DNA from: Diatrype stigma
Taxonomy: Eukaryota > Ascomycota > Sordariomycetes > Xylariales > Diatrypaceae
DNA: 64,000 bases
NCBI GenBank assembly: GCA_022225965.2
Contig: JAKJXP020000044.1
Span: 186,001 to 250,000, forward strand
Direction of reading: 5' to 3'
The notes below the pieces were generated by a model. The model did not search any database and had not been told where the DNA came from. It saw only the letters and a list, made by a program, of their open reading frames with translations. Made by a program: the position numbers and the translations under genes. Shown one piece after another: positions 43,491-53,811 of the stretch; within the stretch, counting starts at the first letter, position 1, and every line of letters begins with the position of its first letter.

Positions 43491-45235
43491 CGTGATCGTG
43501 AATAATATAATTGAAGCGAATGTGATTAGGGATCAGGTGGTAGTGATGTTTCAATGGCTGGTAGTAGCCGGGCTGATGCTGAGTGGATAAGCATAAGTGA
43601 AGCAAAGCAACCCCGTAAACGATTGCAGGTGAAGAGTATTTTTGAGTTTATCACACAGTAAATTTTTTTGCAGTATTTGCAGCTCAGAGTATCGCATTGC
43701 TAAGACATGGTATGATGTTGCAGTTATAATTGAAAGATACAAGGCGGCCTAGAGTCATCGTCAGCACACGCCTTCGGTGGTTGGTAGCCAATGAGGCTGT
43801 GTTGAACGCGGGGCGAATAAGCCTTAAGGCTTAGCCTCCAGGCAGAATAGTTTTACCTTGCTCCAGTTATATGGTAGTCTATGCCTTTCTTGATTGCCTA
43901 ACTATGCACACTGACCGCAAATTCCGGCCAGGGGCTGACCTGGATCACCCGTTGATCTGTCTAGGCGTTAGTTCAATCGGCCGATAGGTACCAGATCAAA
44001 GACGATTTGAGTATTATTCTTGTATACCAATAGATTGTCGCTGTGAGAGGGAGATTAGTATCAGTCTGCCTAGCCAATCTACGACGGTTTGATATTCGCA
44101 ACTTTCCCCATGCGACGAGTGACCATTTAATTATCTAGGTATGCTCAACCTATGGGAATACACTTTGTATGCACTCCAACGTCATTGGCAGCAAGAGCAC
44201 ACGTTTTGAAAATCCTACGAAAAACAAACACACGTCAACGGCCCCGACGCATCATAGCTACGATCGGGCCTGGCTATGAATTCCCTCGTGCTCTGGCCGC
44301 CATGCTGGCGCAAGGCAGACAAGGCTCGAGGGATTTCCCTCCGTTAACATGGAGCGCAAATGTGCGGCGATTCGTTGCCCCTGAAGCCACAGATCCACAA
44401 GGAAGGTTGCATTTGATCCTGCCCGAGAAGAAACCGGGCTGAACAAGCGAATATGTGATACCAATCGAGGGGCTAACAAAGGCTCGAAAATCAAGTGGAG
44501 AATGAATCTGCCATGACTCAGATGGGTGCCGATAGAAAGGATTGAGTAGGCGTTGCGCGATGTTAGCCGCAGTGTACCAATCGTCGCCCGCGCGATTAGA
44601 GTGATACCGGACAGGCATGAAGGCAAATGTATGACAAGAGTAAATATAGGGACATGGCTTTTGAAATCGGTGATTTCCTGGTCTGCTCGCGGCCTAGAGG
44701 GTTGCTATATTGATGTTGTGTGACCGTCAGCATTGTCGTGACCAGTAATCTGTACTGTCCGGCTGAAACATATGTCACTAGGATCACCCAAGACTCTCTT
44801 TCGACCGCGATAGCCCCCAGATGATACAGTGGCCTTTTACTTCAGCAGTTCGTTACTTCTGAAACGAGGGATCATGTCGTGATGCGTGATGTTATTCAGC
44901 ACAGCCTTGTCCTGTGCCACATAATTGTAGTTATATGCTACACTCTCGGGTGTCACGACTTGGGGGTGTTAGAGAAAATCGATCGTATTACCTGGTGTCG
45001 CGGAAGGGAAGCCATACCTGTCTATTCTATAAATTTCTGAAGTAAATCTAAGCGGTTCTTTTTCGCATTATCTCCAACACATTGCCAAACCCTCTAATGC
45101 ACACTTCCACCCCGCTCGTTTTAAGCAAATACAGAGATCAGCAACTCTTCAGTTACTTTAACAGTTCATCGTTCACAACCTTTTAAGGTGGTGCTGATTG
45201 TTCATCCGAATTCGTATCACGCCCGCGCTATATCA
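43491..45235. other. Intergenic between divergent genes
   Basis: About 1.7 kb between the dioxygenase and the DUF3176 gene. Frames at 44152-44442 (+) and 44258-44626 (-) overlap each other and lack any motif. Confidence 0.5.
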
Positions 45236-47245
45236 ATGCAGCCTGGAAGAACTCCGTCTTTAGATTCCTCAGAATCTGTTGGGACATTCACACACCCTTT
45301 GAGCCAAGAGAGCACCGATTGCGGCAGCTTTGATGAGTTCACCTCCAGTGGTGACGCCAGATCGTCAAACCAGGGCCTAGGACGACGAGCAAAGATAGTA
45401 CGACTATGGAGACAATTGATAACCCCAAAGGCAAGGCAGGTTCCAACACCCACAATATTAGGGTTTAACGACTTGGAACAGCCTAATCTAGATCGGCCAA
45501 GGTCATGGCTTTGGGCTCTGAGTGTATGGAGGTTCCAATTCCTAGCTTCGTTGGCCTCTATGACCAGCCTAGCAACCCTGGTCACAGTCGCTATTGTCTT
45601 CTCCGGACGTCCATTGTCAGATTGGCCCCTCCAGCTTATCTCCGTCAACGGTATTGCTGCAGTATTAACCACCCTGATGAAAGGGGCACTCATGGTTCTC
45701 ATTGCCGACACGATTGGACAGGCAAAGTGGGCATGGTTCTCACCAGATCAAGCTCAAGCTGGGAGACCGTTGGCCGACATCGAATCGATTGACGATGCCT
45801 CTCGCGGTCCTTTGGGCAGTCTCATCTGGCTGTTTAAACGCCCAACACACCTCCATTCTGTCAGTCTAGGTGCCATCTTGACGGTTTTGGCTGCTGGCCT
45901 GGATATTTTCTCCCAGCAATTGATCACAATCGACAGCAGAAGCACGGTTGATGCCGAACTCAAGGCTCATATCCCATGGGCAGCCAATGATTCCATCCCC
46001 GTCGACGAGGCTGAGTGGAATGCAGCGATATACCAAGGGCTGTACAATCCGACAATCGATGATTTGCCTGTCAACTGTCCAAGTGGCAATTGCACTTGGG
46101 ATATCGTGCCTTCTGTGGGTGTGTGTGGTAGGTGCACGAATGTCACACACATTCTCCCAAAGGCGTGGATGGCCTGTTCCGAATACTTTTGCAATTATAC
46201 ACTCATGGAAGGGCAATACTTTGACTCATTCCGTGCTGGGGCGTATATGCAGAATGGTCCAAAACCAAACTCAGTCTGGGGGACTGAAGACGATTCTTGG
46301 CTTAGGATATTCCCCCCACCCCTAACAGGGATGGTCATCTACAATGTACCATTATGGGCTGTCGTTGAACCTTTTTTGAATGCTACTGCTCAGACAACCA
46401 ACAGCTCCAGTCTCTGGATGGTTGACACAACACGATATGTGGGACAATTCAATATCATATCTATACCCTATAGCATAGCTATCGAAAACGGCACTTTTAT
46501 TTTCTTAGGCCCCGTTGTTACCAACTGCGCCTTCTGGACTTGCATGCAAGCCTTTGATGTAGAGGTTATATCTGGTCAATTGGAACAATCAGTAGTTCTT
46601 CAGGAACACCCCCCTTATTCCCATACAGTTGACGGCCCTGAATATTGTGATTCATGTTCTCAGACGGTTGAAGAAATCTCTGGTTTCAACATGCAAAAGC
46701 ACGCGTTTTCCTTTGGTCGCGGACCTACCAATTCTCTACGACTTTTCAGCGAACCCTTTGAGGCAATAATAACTTTGGCAAATATGTCAACATCAATCTT
46801 ACATTTAACGCTTCCTCCTCTTTATGATCTTTGGGAGTCTACGATGAGTGATCGTGCTGGATGGACGCAAAGAATCGCCAAGAGTCTTACCAATGCAATA
46901 CGCCTACGCAACCAGCCAAGCCCCGAGGATGATGTCTATGCCGGCGAGGTATGGGTACAACAGGCCTATATCCACGTGGCTTGGCCTTGGATCGCCTATC
47001 CGTCCTCGATACTTATTGCGAGTCTTCTTCTATTTTTCAATAACGTCATAAGGACGCTGAGGTTGAGAGAAAGCGTATGGAGGCACGGAACACTAGCTAT
47101 GCTACTATGCGACATCGATGCCGCTGCAAGAGAACAGGTTCGAGGATCGTATGAGTCGACCAGTGCGTTGATCAACTCGGTAGGAGATATACAAGTTCGT
47201 TTAGAAGGCGATGAGGCAGGCTGGACATTTCGAGTAGCGAAATAG
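45236..47245 (+). CDS. DUF3176 family membrane protein
   Basis: A single exon of 669 aa starting at the ATG 45236; the frame continues upstream only as GTG/CTG codons. Residues about 85-250 match the DUF3176 pattern: WALSVWRFQFLASLASM leading a transmembrane helix, GALMVLIADTIGQAKWAWF, and a third helix LGAILTVLAAGLDIFSQQLI. The large middle is predicted extracytoplasmic. It has many N-x-S/T sites and the Cys-rich signature CPSGNCTWD followed by VCGRCTNVT. A last membrane helix (AYPSSILIASLLLFFNNVI) precedes a short tail. The family is large in filamentous fungi and of unknown function. There is no neighbour with a clear link. Confidence 0.88.
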   Translation: MQPGRTPSLDSSESVGTFTHPLSQESTDCGSFDEFTSSGDARSSNQGLGRRAKIVRLWRQLITPKARQVPTPTILGFNDLEQPNLDRPRSWLWALSVWRFQFLASLASMTSLATLVTVAIVFSGRPLSDWPLQLISVNGIAAVLTTLMKGALMVLIADTIGQAKWAWFSPDQAQAGRPLADIESIDDASRGPLGSLIWLFKRPTHLHSVSLGAILTVLAAGLDIFSQQLITIDSRSTVDAELKAHIPWAANDSIPVDEAEWNAAIYQGLYNPTIDDLPVNCPSGNCTWDIVPSVGVCGRCTNVTHILPKAWMACSEYFCNYTLMEGQYFDSFRAGAYMQNGPKPNSVWGTEDDSWLRIFPPPLTGMVIYNVPLWAVVEPFLNATAQTTNSSSLWMVDTTRYVGQFNIISIPYSIAIENGTFIFLGPVVTNCAFWTCMQAFDVEVISGQLEQSVVLQEHPPYSHTVDGPEYCDSCSQTVEEISGFNMQKHAFSFGRGPTNSLRLFSEPFEAIITLANMSTSILHLTLPPLYDLWESTMSDRAGWTQRIAKSLTNAIRLRNQPSPEDDVYAGEVWVQQAYIHVAWPWIAYPSSILIASLLLFFNNVIRTLRLRESVWRHGTLAMLLCDIDAAAREQVRGSYESTSALINSVGDIQVRLEGDEAGWTFRVAK

Positions 47246-47439
47246 TACCATGATACTTTGTAGTCTGTATCTATACGTGTGGATCACTTTCTATTTCTTG
47301 TCCTAGTTTCTAGACATTTGGCGTACGCTCATCAAGCGCATATCTCTCTTGTATTTCATTGGTATTCTACTGCTTCAGTACACCATTGACCATCGTCATC
47401 GTGTCATAGCACCGTGCAGAAACCTTACTGTGGCTAGAT

Positions 47440-48431
47440 TCAGATCATACAAGCATGGCCATGCTTCTCAGCCAGCAGTTGCGTACTAGCCGCCACTGCC
47501 GCGTTGCAGCCGCTCGAGATCGCCCCGGGAGTCACTTTGTACGGGGTGATGCAGTCGCCGGCGGCGAAGACCCCACGGACGCTGGTCAGATACATCGGGG
47601 CCTCGGCGGCGATGTCGCCCATGGGCGTGGTAGCCAGCCCGAGCTGGGAGGCGAAAGGGCCCTGCACCGTCGTCTGCGGAGCGTGCAGCAAGAACTTCTC
47701 CTCCCTCGTAGCCCCATCCTCGAACTCGACCGTGACGGTGTTCGCCTGCGCGTTGTCCACCAAGCGCTTGATGCGGCGCGGCTCGACCTTGAATGTCGCG
47801 TTCGCGAAGGCGCTGAGCTGCCCCGCCAGGTCCTGGTCGCCGTGCGTGTAGAGCGTGACTTCCTTGCTCAGCTGCGCTGCGTTCTCGGCCCCGTGGATGA
47901 CGAACGCCGGGCTCGAGACGGGCGCCACGGCGAGGACGCCGGCGGACGTGGCAGAATAAACAGTGGTAACTTTCAGTGCACAGTCAGCCAGGACGAAACC
48001 AAAATACGTGATCGCAGAGATAACAAAGGTTTATCTAACATCTTCTTGCTCCAGAGCTGCTCGTATCCTTCTATGTCGGGATAGATGTTCGACGAGCCGA
48101 CTGCGAGTATCACCTTGCGGAAGTCCCGCTCCTTCCCGTCCGCGTCCCAGACCTTGAAGTGGGAATCGCTGATCTTCTCGATCTTGGCCACCTCGACGTC
48201 GGCGAACTGGATCGTCGAGTACCTCGACAAGATGTCCTGCCGGGCCGCACTGCGGAACTCCTTCGGGTCTCGGTGGTCCCAGGTCGGCACCATGTGCATG
48301 TGGGAAGCCGCTGCGTTGCGGTAGCTGCGCGAGTCGAAAACGACCGCGGTGTGTAGCTGCTGCGCCAGAGTACCCGCGGCGGTCAGGCCGGCTGGGCCTC
48401 CGCCAATAATCGCAACATCGGTAAATGCCAT
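47440..48431 (-). CDS. Thioredoxin-reductase-like FAD oxidoreductase, probable frameshift at the CxxC site
   Basis: The N-terminus has the FAD-binding IIGGGPAGLTAAG (residues 8-20), and the C-terminus has VFAAGDCITPYKVTPGAISSG, both typical of thioredoxin-reductase-like enzymes including the GliT group. Exon 1 ends near 48040 (EQLWSKK). Splicing 47970-48039 (GTTAGA..AAAG) gives YHCLFCH, the expected redox CxxC. However, that frame does not continue into SAGVLAV, which lies one base out of phase only 4 nt later; about eight family residues (GYE-RGA-like) appear missing. An alternative 38-bp intron (47970-48007) restores an open frame of 317 aa but loses the CxxC. The gene is therefore either a recent pseudogene, an alternatively spliced enzyme without the disulfide, or contains a sequence error. 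Family identity is firm; integrity is doubtful. Confidence 0.75.
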
Positions 48432-49302
48432 TGGAGCGACTTGACTTGGATTGGAGTGTAAAAGCTTTGTGAGTTGAAGTTGGGTTTAGGTATCCAGGGA
48501 TCTAGGTATTCACGCAGTAGGTGGGAAACGAAGTGGCTTTGTCAGTCGTGTAAACTTGGGAGGGCGCTCTTTGATACTAAATAGAACTCGTTGGCTGCAA
48601 GGAGGGGATATTGGACTATTTCCCCACTTGACAAATGATTCTTTATTATTTCTGGTAGGCACTAGGCAGTCTTTGCCCGATACCAATTACCAACCGCCAC
48701 CTGTCTCGGTATTGATAGACGCTGTGCCACAGCTCTACAGTATATGCAGTTGGTGCAGTGTCATGAATGTTTGGGACATGCAAAATGCGACCACTGCATA
48801 TAACATAAGCAAGGGGCAGTCTAAAAGATCAATAGTCTAAATGGTTACGATAGCACGCCCTCATCGAAAACAAACAGCTTGCTAGTAATTATAACTACTA
48901 ACTACCATGCCGACTTATTGAAACTATCGATATAACCCAATACTATAAGCACGTCACTCATATCACATAATATTCTGAGTTTTTTGCATGGCTTAACTTG
49001 TTTACAAAGTGAGGTGGTTCGAATGGTGCGATAGGTATAGGGGCTGGATAGGAGAGCTTGGATTATATAATATGGTTGTTAGTAACTCAGTAGCGGCTTG
49101 GCGCATATTCTATAGAGCTCTTCCCGCTCCCCAGCCTAGAGAGTAGGGATCGTTTTATTTGATCTTTCAATTGCGACATCCAGGTATCATATAGTAATAT
49201 CGGTGAGTTACGTAGATGTAGAATGATTTACTGCTGGGCATTATGATCTCGTCCACGACCAGCGATGGCACCAATCGAATAAATTTTTTGTTTAATTGAT
49301 TC

Positions 49303-49873
49303 TTTGATTGTATTGTATTAATCAAACAACGCCATTCGCGTTTTTAATCAATATAACAATCGATTTCCCTTATTGTTGTTTTTTGATGATTAATAGGTAT
49401 GCCCCCCCCCTTTCGGCGGCCGCGATACTGACCGAGATTTCCTAGGAAGCACCTACCATATACCCATCCGTACTGCTTATAAGAGAAGAATCGTGGGATT
49501 TTCCGGTATTTCGAGCCCTGCCTTAATGCGCTCGAGCCAATTCGGCGTTCCCGATCCTCGGTTCCCATGCCATGGCACCGGTATTGCAGAGTTTTATATA
49601 AGGAAACGAAGTTTCCTTTGGCAGTTTGTTATTTCGAACTACCTTCATTTTCATTATACCTTATCAAGCTGACTTGATTTTCTTACGATGTCTAGCCCAT
49701 TTTCGCAGTTGCAGCAGGGCGCCGCCCTTTTTAAGGCCCCTCGGAGGAGTTATGGGGGTTGGTTAGGGGGCTAGGGGTTAATACGGACCTTCCGGCGGCT
49801 TAGGGTTAATATACGGCCCGGTGTGCACCTGTTTGATACGTTTTTTTGTTTGATTGACCCAATAACAATCAAA
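49303..49873. mobile_element. Candidate non-autonomous TIR element or relic
   Basis: A 27-nt segment at 49303-49329 (TTTGATTGTATTG..AATCAAACAA) matches the reverse complement of 49846-49873 at about 24 of 28 positions with one gap. Between them lie a TATATAAG box (49596-49603), a short frame starting MSSPFSQLQQGAA (49688 onward) that soon stops, and two related TTAGGGTTAATA/CTAGGGGTTAATA words. No clear target-site duplication and no transposase are visible. A degenerate MITE or an LTR fragment are both possible. Confidence 0.4.
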
Positions 49874-50554
49874 TAAGCTCTGTTTTTTTATTGTTATTGT
49901 ATTGATCAATAAATTCAAAATTCCTTGTTTGACTTGTTTGGTGCCTACGCTGTCCACGACCTACGTTCTGTACATCGAGCAAAGGTATTACTTTCATCAG
50001 ACACCAAAACCATCATCAGGCCGGTGAAGCGGCTTGTCTGTTTACAAGTCAACATCATCACCCAGCTTATCTAAACTGATATGTACCTACTTACAAGCGA
50101 GCCATTTCCTGAATGCTGTCGCGCCGCTTCGAGGCCTCGTTTACGCATGTCGGTCCATGTCCACATACTGCCGTCAAACATCGTGAAACAATTGCTGGAA
50201 GTTCTCATTGCCCTGAATAGTGTATCGTGCTTATGGCCAAGGACAGGCTGTGCCGCACTGCCAATGTGTTTATTATGTAACGAAACGCTTCGCCCGGTGC
50301 TCAGCTGCCCGAGTCGTGAGATGCTGCTCCCACTACCTGCCCTAACAGGCTTGAGTCGAGGCGCGTTGCCGTATTCGGAAAGAGAAAGCCTGGAAATAGC
50401 CCAGGGCTGGAACTGGCTTTCTGGCCCGACCTGGAAGCGAAAAAGAAAAATAAGCCGGGGAAGAGTATACGAGCTTACTGAATAGTCAAGTGGCACGATC
50501 CGGGGGAGGAGAGCTGTATAGGCAGGATGTAGGGATGAATGGCTGCGCCAAAAC

Positions 50555-50564
50555 TATATAAATA
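50555..50564 (+). promoter_or_regulatory. TATA box of the GH114 gene
   Basis: TATATAAATA lies about 138 bp upstream of the start codon. Confidence 0.55.
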
Positions 50565-50692
50565 TGGTGGTGTATCGTGGCCCTCTTTTCTGTCTTCTAG
50601 TTTACGAGATCGGCATAAAAAACCCCAGATAACAGATTACCCCACTACTACTTTACATCATTATACCTACCTAGCTATAGGTACTTATCATT

Positions 50693-51775
50693 ATGATCGT
50701 CTCAGCTGCGCTCGCAGCTAGTCTCGGAGCCGGCCTGGCCGTCGGGAAACTGACCGGCGGGAACAGCAGGTACCAAAAGCCCGGGGCGCGGGCGGCGGCA
50801 GCGGCCGACGTCTGGCAGCCGGCCGTCGGCGCGCAGTGGCAGATCGTGCTGGAGGACGGGATCCAGGTCAAGAGCGGGGCGGCGGCCGCGACGCCGGACG
50901 TGCCGATCTTCGACCTGGACCTGTACACGAACACGGACGACGGCACCGACGCCGCGAGTGTGATTGGGGCGCTGCACGACCTCGGCAAGAAGGTCATCTG
51001 CTACTTTAGCGCAGGCACCTACGAGCCGGACCGGCCCGACTCGGACCAGTACGTGGCCGCCGATAAGGGCGCCACGCTGCCCGACTGGCCCGACGAAAAG
51101 TGGGTCGATATCCGGCGCGATAGCGTCCGCACTATTATCAAGGGCCGCATCGACCTCGCGGCGAGCATGGGCTGCGATGGCATTGACCCTGACAACATGG
51201 ATGGCTACGTGAGTGTTTCTTTTCATGTTCTTCTACTGTCTTGTGTCTTGTTTCGTATAATTCTACCCCCGTGACCCACCCGTCTGTTGTTGAAATTCTG
51301 AATGGATAACTATGATACCACGTCGGTCGTCACCTTGCACTAACAGTACATATTTCACTAGGATAACCAGAACGGCGGCGGTTTCACCACGCCGCTGACG
51401 GAGCAAGACTCGATCGACCTAATCAAGCTGATGGCGTCGCAGGCCGCGAGCCACAACATGGCCATCGGGCTGAAGAATGCGCTCGCCATCATCCCGGACG
51501 TGGTCGACGTGGTGCAGTTCGCCGTTAACGAGGAGTGCGCGGCCTACACCGAGTGCAGCGAGATGCAGCCGTTCATCGAGGCCGGCAAGCCCGTCTTCCA
51601 CATCGAGTACCCGGACGACGCGGGCAACCAGGACGGCCTGTCGGCCAGCGTGCGGGCGAAGTACTGCGACGCCAAGGGCACGACCGGGTTCTCCACCGTG
51701 CTGAAGACGTACGACCTCGATGGCTGGGTGCAGTACTGCGATGGCACGATTGCTACGACACCGCTTGTGTCGTAG
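50693..51775 (+). CDS. GH114 glycoside hydrolase (endo-alpha-1,4-polygalactosaminidase-like)
   Basis: Exons 50693-51208 and 51362-51775 give 309 aa. Intron 51209-51361 (GTGAGT..ACTAG) joins NMDGY to DNQNGGG. The N-terminus (MIVSAALAASLGAGLAVG) is a signal peptide or anchor. The rest is the GH114 TIM barrel: VWQPAVGAQWQIVLEDGI, IFDLDLYTN, KVICYFSAGTYEPDRPD, MGCDGIDPDNMDGY (163-172 region), then IGLKNALAIIPDVVD, QFAVNEECAAY and the closing GKPVFHIEY. The acidic residues of the FDLDLY and GIDPDNMD strands are likely catalytic. Known members cleave galactosamine-containing polysaccharides such as galactosaminogalactan of fungal matrices. The gene stands alone; no galactosaminogalactan synthesis genes are near. 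Confidence 0.88.
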
Positions 51776-52533
51776 AGGAGAAGCTGTGGTGAAGAATGTA
51801 ACGTCGAGGAAGCTAGTTAGTCACTTACTTAGCTAGAAGTATTATACGATCACTTATCTGTCGCGACAAAATGGGTATATTTGGAGCTGCTCTAGTGCCT
51901 TGGCAGGGGCCCCCCCTGGGGGGGCCCATATGGGCCTATATAAAGGTCCGATCTCCCCCCATACGTCCCGGACGCTCTTCCCTTTCTTTCCTTCTTTAGA
52001 GCTTTAGCAGAGTGTAGCAAAATACGTCAATATAAGGGCTATTCAGAAACGCGACATTATCGAACCGATATCACGACTTGGTTGTGAAGTAATTAAATGT
52101 TAGGCTTCGTATAAACCTAAACTAAAACAGGGATAGATATAGGAAATAAAGAGGAAAGAAATGTAAATACAGGAAACATAGGAAATACAAGAAAGGTTTT
52201 GGTACAAGGGCTTCGCTCTTTCGCCCATAATCAGTATCGACCAACCCCCGAGGCATCCACTAGTATCTACCAGACGACCACGATTCTCAGACAACAGCAG
52301 GCAGTATGTAGTTGTTGCGTGAGTGCCATACTTCTGCCTCCCGTATAGTACATAGTAGTACTGTGAGCTCCTGTAGCTGTATAGCAACTGCCCCCGACAG
52401 ATCGACCGGATGCTAATGTATCCGCATCTATGTTGACATGTGGTGTTCCGGGCGTGGGATGCTCTTATTCTTTACTGAGCCACCCCAGATCCCACTCGTT
52501 CATAATATCGTCAAACAAGTACTGGGGCATCTC
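51776..52533. other. Intergenic, GC hairpin and orphan TATA
   Basis: About 0.76 kb between the GH114 gene (+) and the F-box gene (-), which converge. It holds a perfect GC-rich inverted repeat (51907-51927) directly followed by a TATATAAAGG sequence and a pyrimidine-rich stretch, but no frame follows. Confidence 0.6.
51907..51927. repeat. Perfect GC inverted repeat (10-bp arms)
   Basis: GGGCCCCCCC and GGGGGGGCCC flank a single T. The fold would be a very stable hairpin about 130 bp downstream of the GH114 stop codon. It is followed 10 bp later by TATATAAAGG. Confidence 0.9.
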
Positions 52534-53811
52534 CTAGTAGTCCTCATAGAGCATATCGATATCATCTGACTCCTCATCATCCGATTCCCCATCATCCGGG
52601 AAAATGGATTGCCAGTCCTCTAGATCAGCCGCCTCAAGCCAGGGTACCTCCAGGGTACCGAGCTCCTCAAGACGCGCCTTGTCCCACATTGAGTATCCCC
52701 AGGATCGGTGCTGCCAGTCCCGAATCTCGTAGACAGATTGACTGTCCCTGCCCTTCTGCGAGTGCTCCCAGATGTCCTTGGGACCAGAATCCTTGTCATC
52801 GTAGGACACCATTCTTACAGGGCGGCCGATGTCAGGATCGATGTGGTTCAGCTCGTCCAATGTGGCCTCGAGGAAGGCAGACCGTGTAGCACGCGACTCC
52901 CTCCGAGGAAACAGTACTTTCCTCCGCTCGGCGTCGGTTTTAGCCGTCAGCAGAGTGTGAATCTTTTCGAGGCCGAGGGACAGAGTGTACTGGATCCAGT
53001 CGCAGGCTATGTCGCAGTCTCTTCCGAAGGTATCGTCTCCGCGTGCAGCAGCCTCCTTTGCGACATCCGTGAAAACTAAACTGAAGATTAGCATCCGTTT
53101 ATGACTCGGCTTATGATCAAAATAGTGTCAATACATACCTGGGATGATTTCGCGGGCAAGGAAGTCGTGGATGACCCCCAGCTGAGCGATCTCCCAGGGC
53201 TCATATTTGCGCAAGAAATGGACACTCTCGGATAGCTTTCTGGGGTTCATGTAGCCGAAAAGAGTACAGAAGGTTTCGAACAAGTATAATGCTCGTGCAA
53301 TCCGGGTCTTTTCAGTGGATGAAGGCGGCAGCAAGGTGAAGGTATCTCCGAGACCGACTTGGGTGGTTTCGGAGCATCGTTGGATGAACCTCTCCGCCAA
53401 TGCAGCCACATGTACGTGTGTGCGCTCAAGTTCGAGCGCTCTAGCCATGTTGAATTCAATGGAACCAAGCTCCGGCCTGGAAATCGTGCGTACACGCTCT
53501 TCTGCGCACCGAACCCACCAGTCGGCCATCGTACTGAGCCTAGGCGGGTCGATCTCCTGGACGTCACGAGGTCTCAGGCTAGGTGGGGTACAGCTGTACG
53601 CGATAAGAGCATCCGGAAGCACTTCTTGGCCGATATTATCAATCAGCAGTCGCCGAATGAGGCGTGTCTCGTTGACCTTGAATGCCGTATGTAGAGTACG
53701 GCTGGATACTGCAACGTTCGCCAGCGTATCCAGATCTGTAACTGAATACAGGATTGCAGTGACCATCTCCGGAGGGAGAGTGGCGAAAGGGACAGTGCTC
53801 TGGCTCTGCAT
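52534..53811 (-). CDS. F-box domain protein
   Basis: Exons 53811-53139 and 53075-52534 give 404 aa. The intron (53076-53138, GTATGT..TTTAG) is read to the second of two nearby AGs; the first would give an immediate stop. An F-box lies at residues 9-50 (FATLPPEMVTAILYSVTDLDTL, then VAVSSRTLHTAF). The remainder is helical with a Trp/Arg-rich part and ends in an acidic tail (DDGESDDEESDDIDMLYEDY). This pattern is common among the expanded, fast-evolving F-box proteins of filamentous fungi, presumed SCF adaptors with unknown targets. The leader upstream is strongly pyrimidine-rich. Confidence 0.82.

Larger units (their letters stand above)
48432..50692. other. Intergenic between divergent genes, AT-rich with repeat
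   Basis: About 2.3 kb. The section 48840-49930 is AT-rich and contains a candidate TIR-bounded element (49303-49873). Overlapping frames at 50071-50496 on both strands have no motif. A TATA box for the GH114 gene lies near its right end. Confidence 0.5.

Noticed and set aside
42693..43505. 270-codon plus frame opposite the dioxygenase
   Set aside because: A mirror of GC-rich third positions of the minus-strand gene; no conserved motif.
44152..44626. Overlapping frames on both strands upstream of the DUF3176 gene
   Set aside because: No motif, no bias, and they exclude each other.
49000..49035. GGTTCGAAT B-box-like word
   Set aside because: No A-box or pairing stems at the right spacing upstream.
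50071..50496. Overlapping 134/141-codon frames upstream of GH114
   Set aside because: Neither strand shows a family pattern; likely chance openness in a promoter region.
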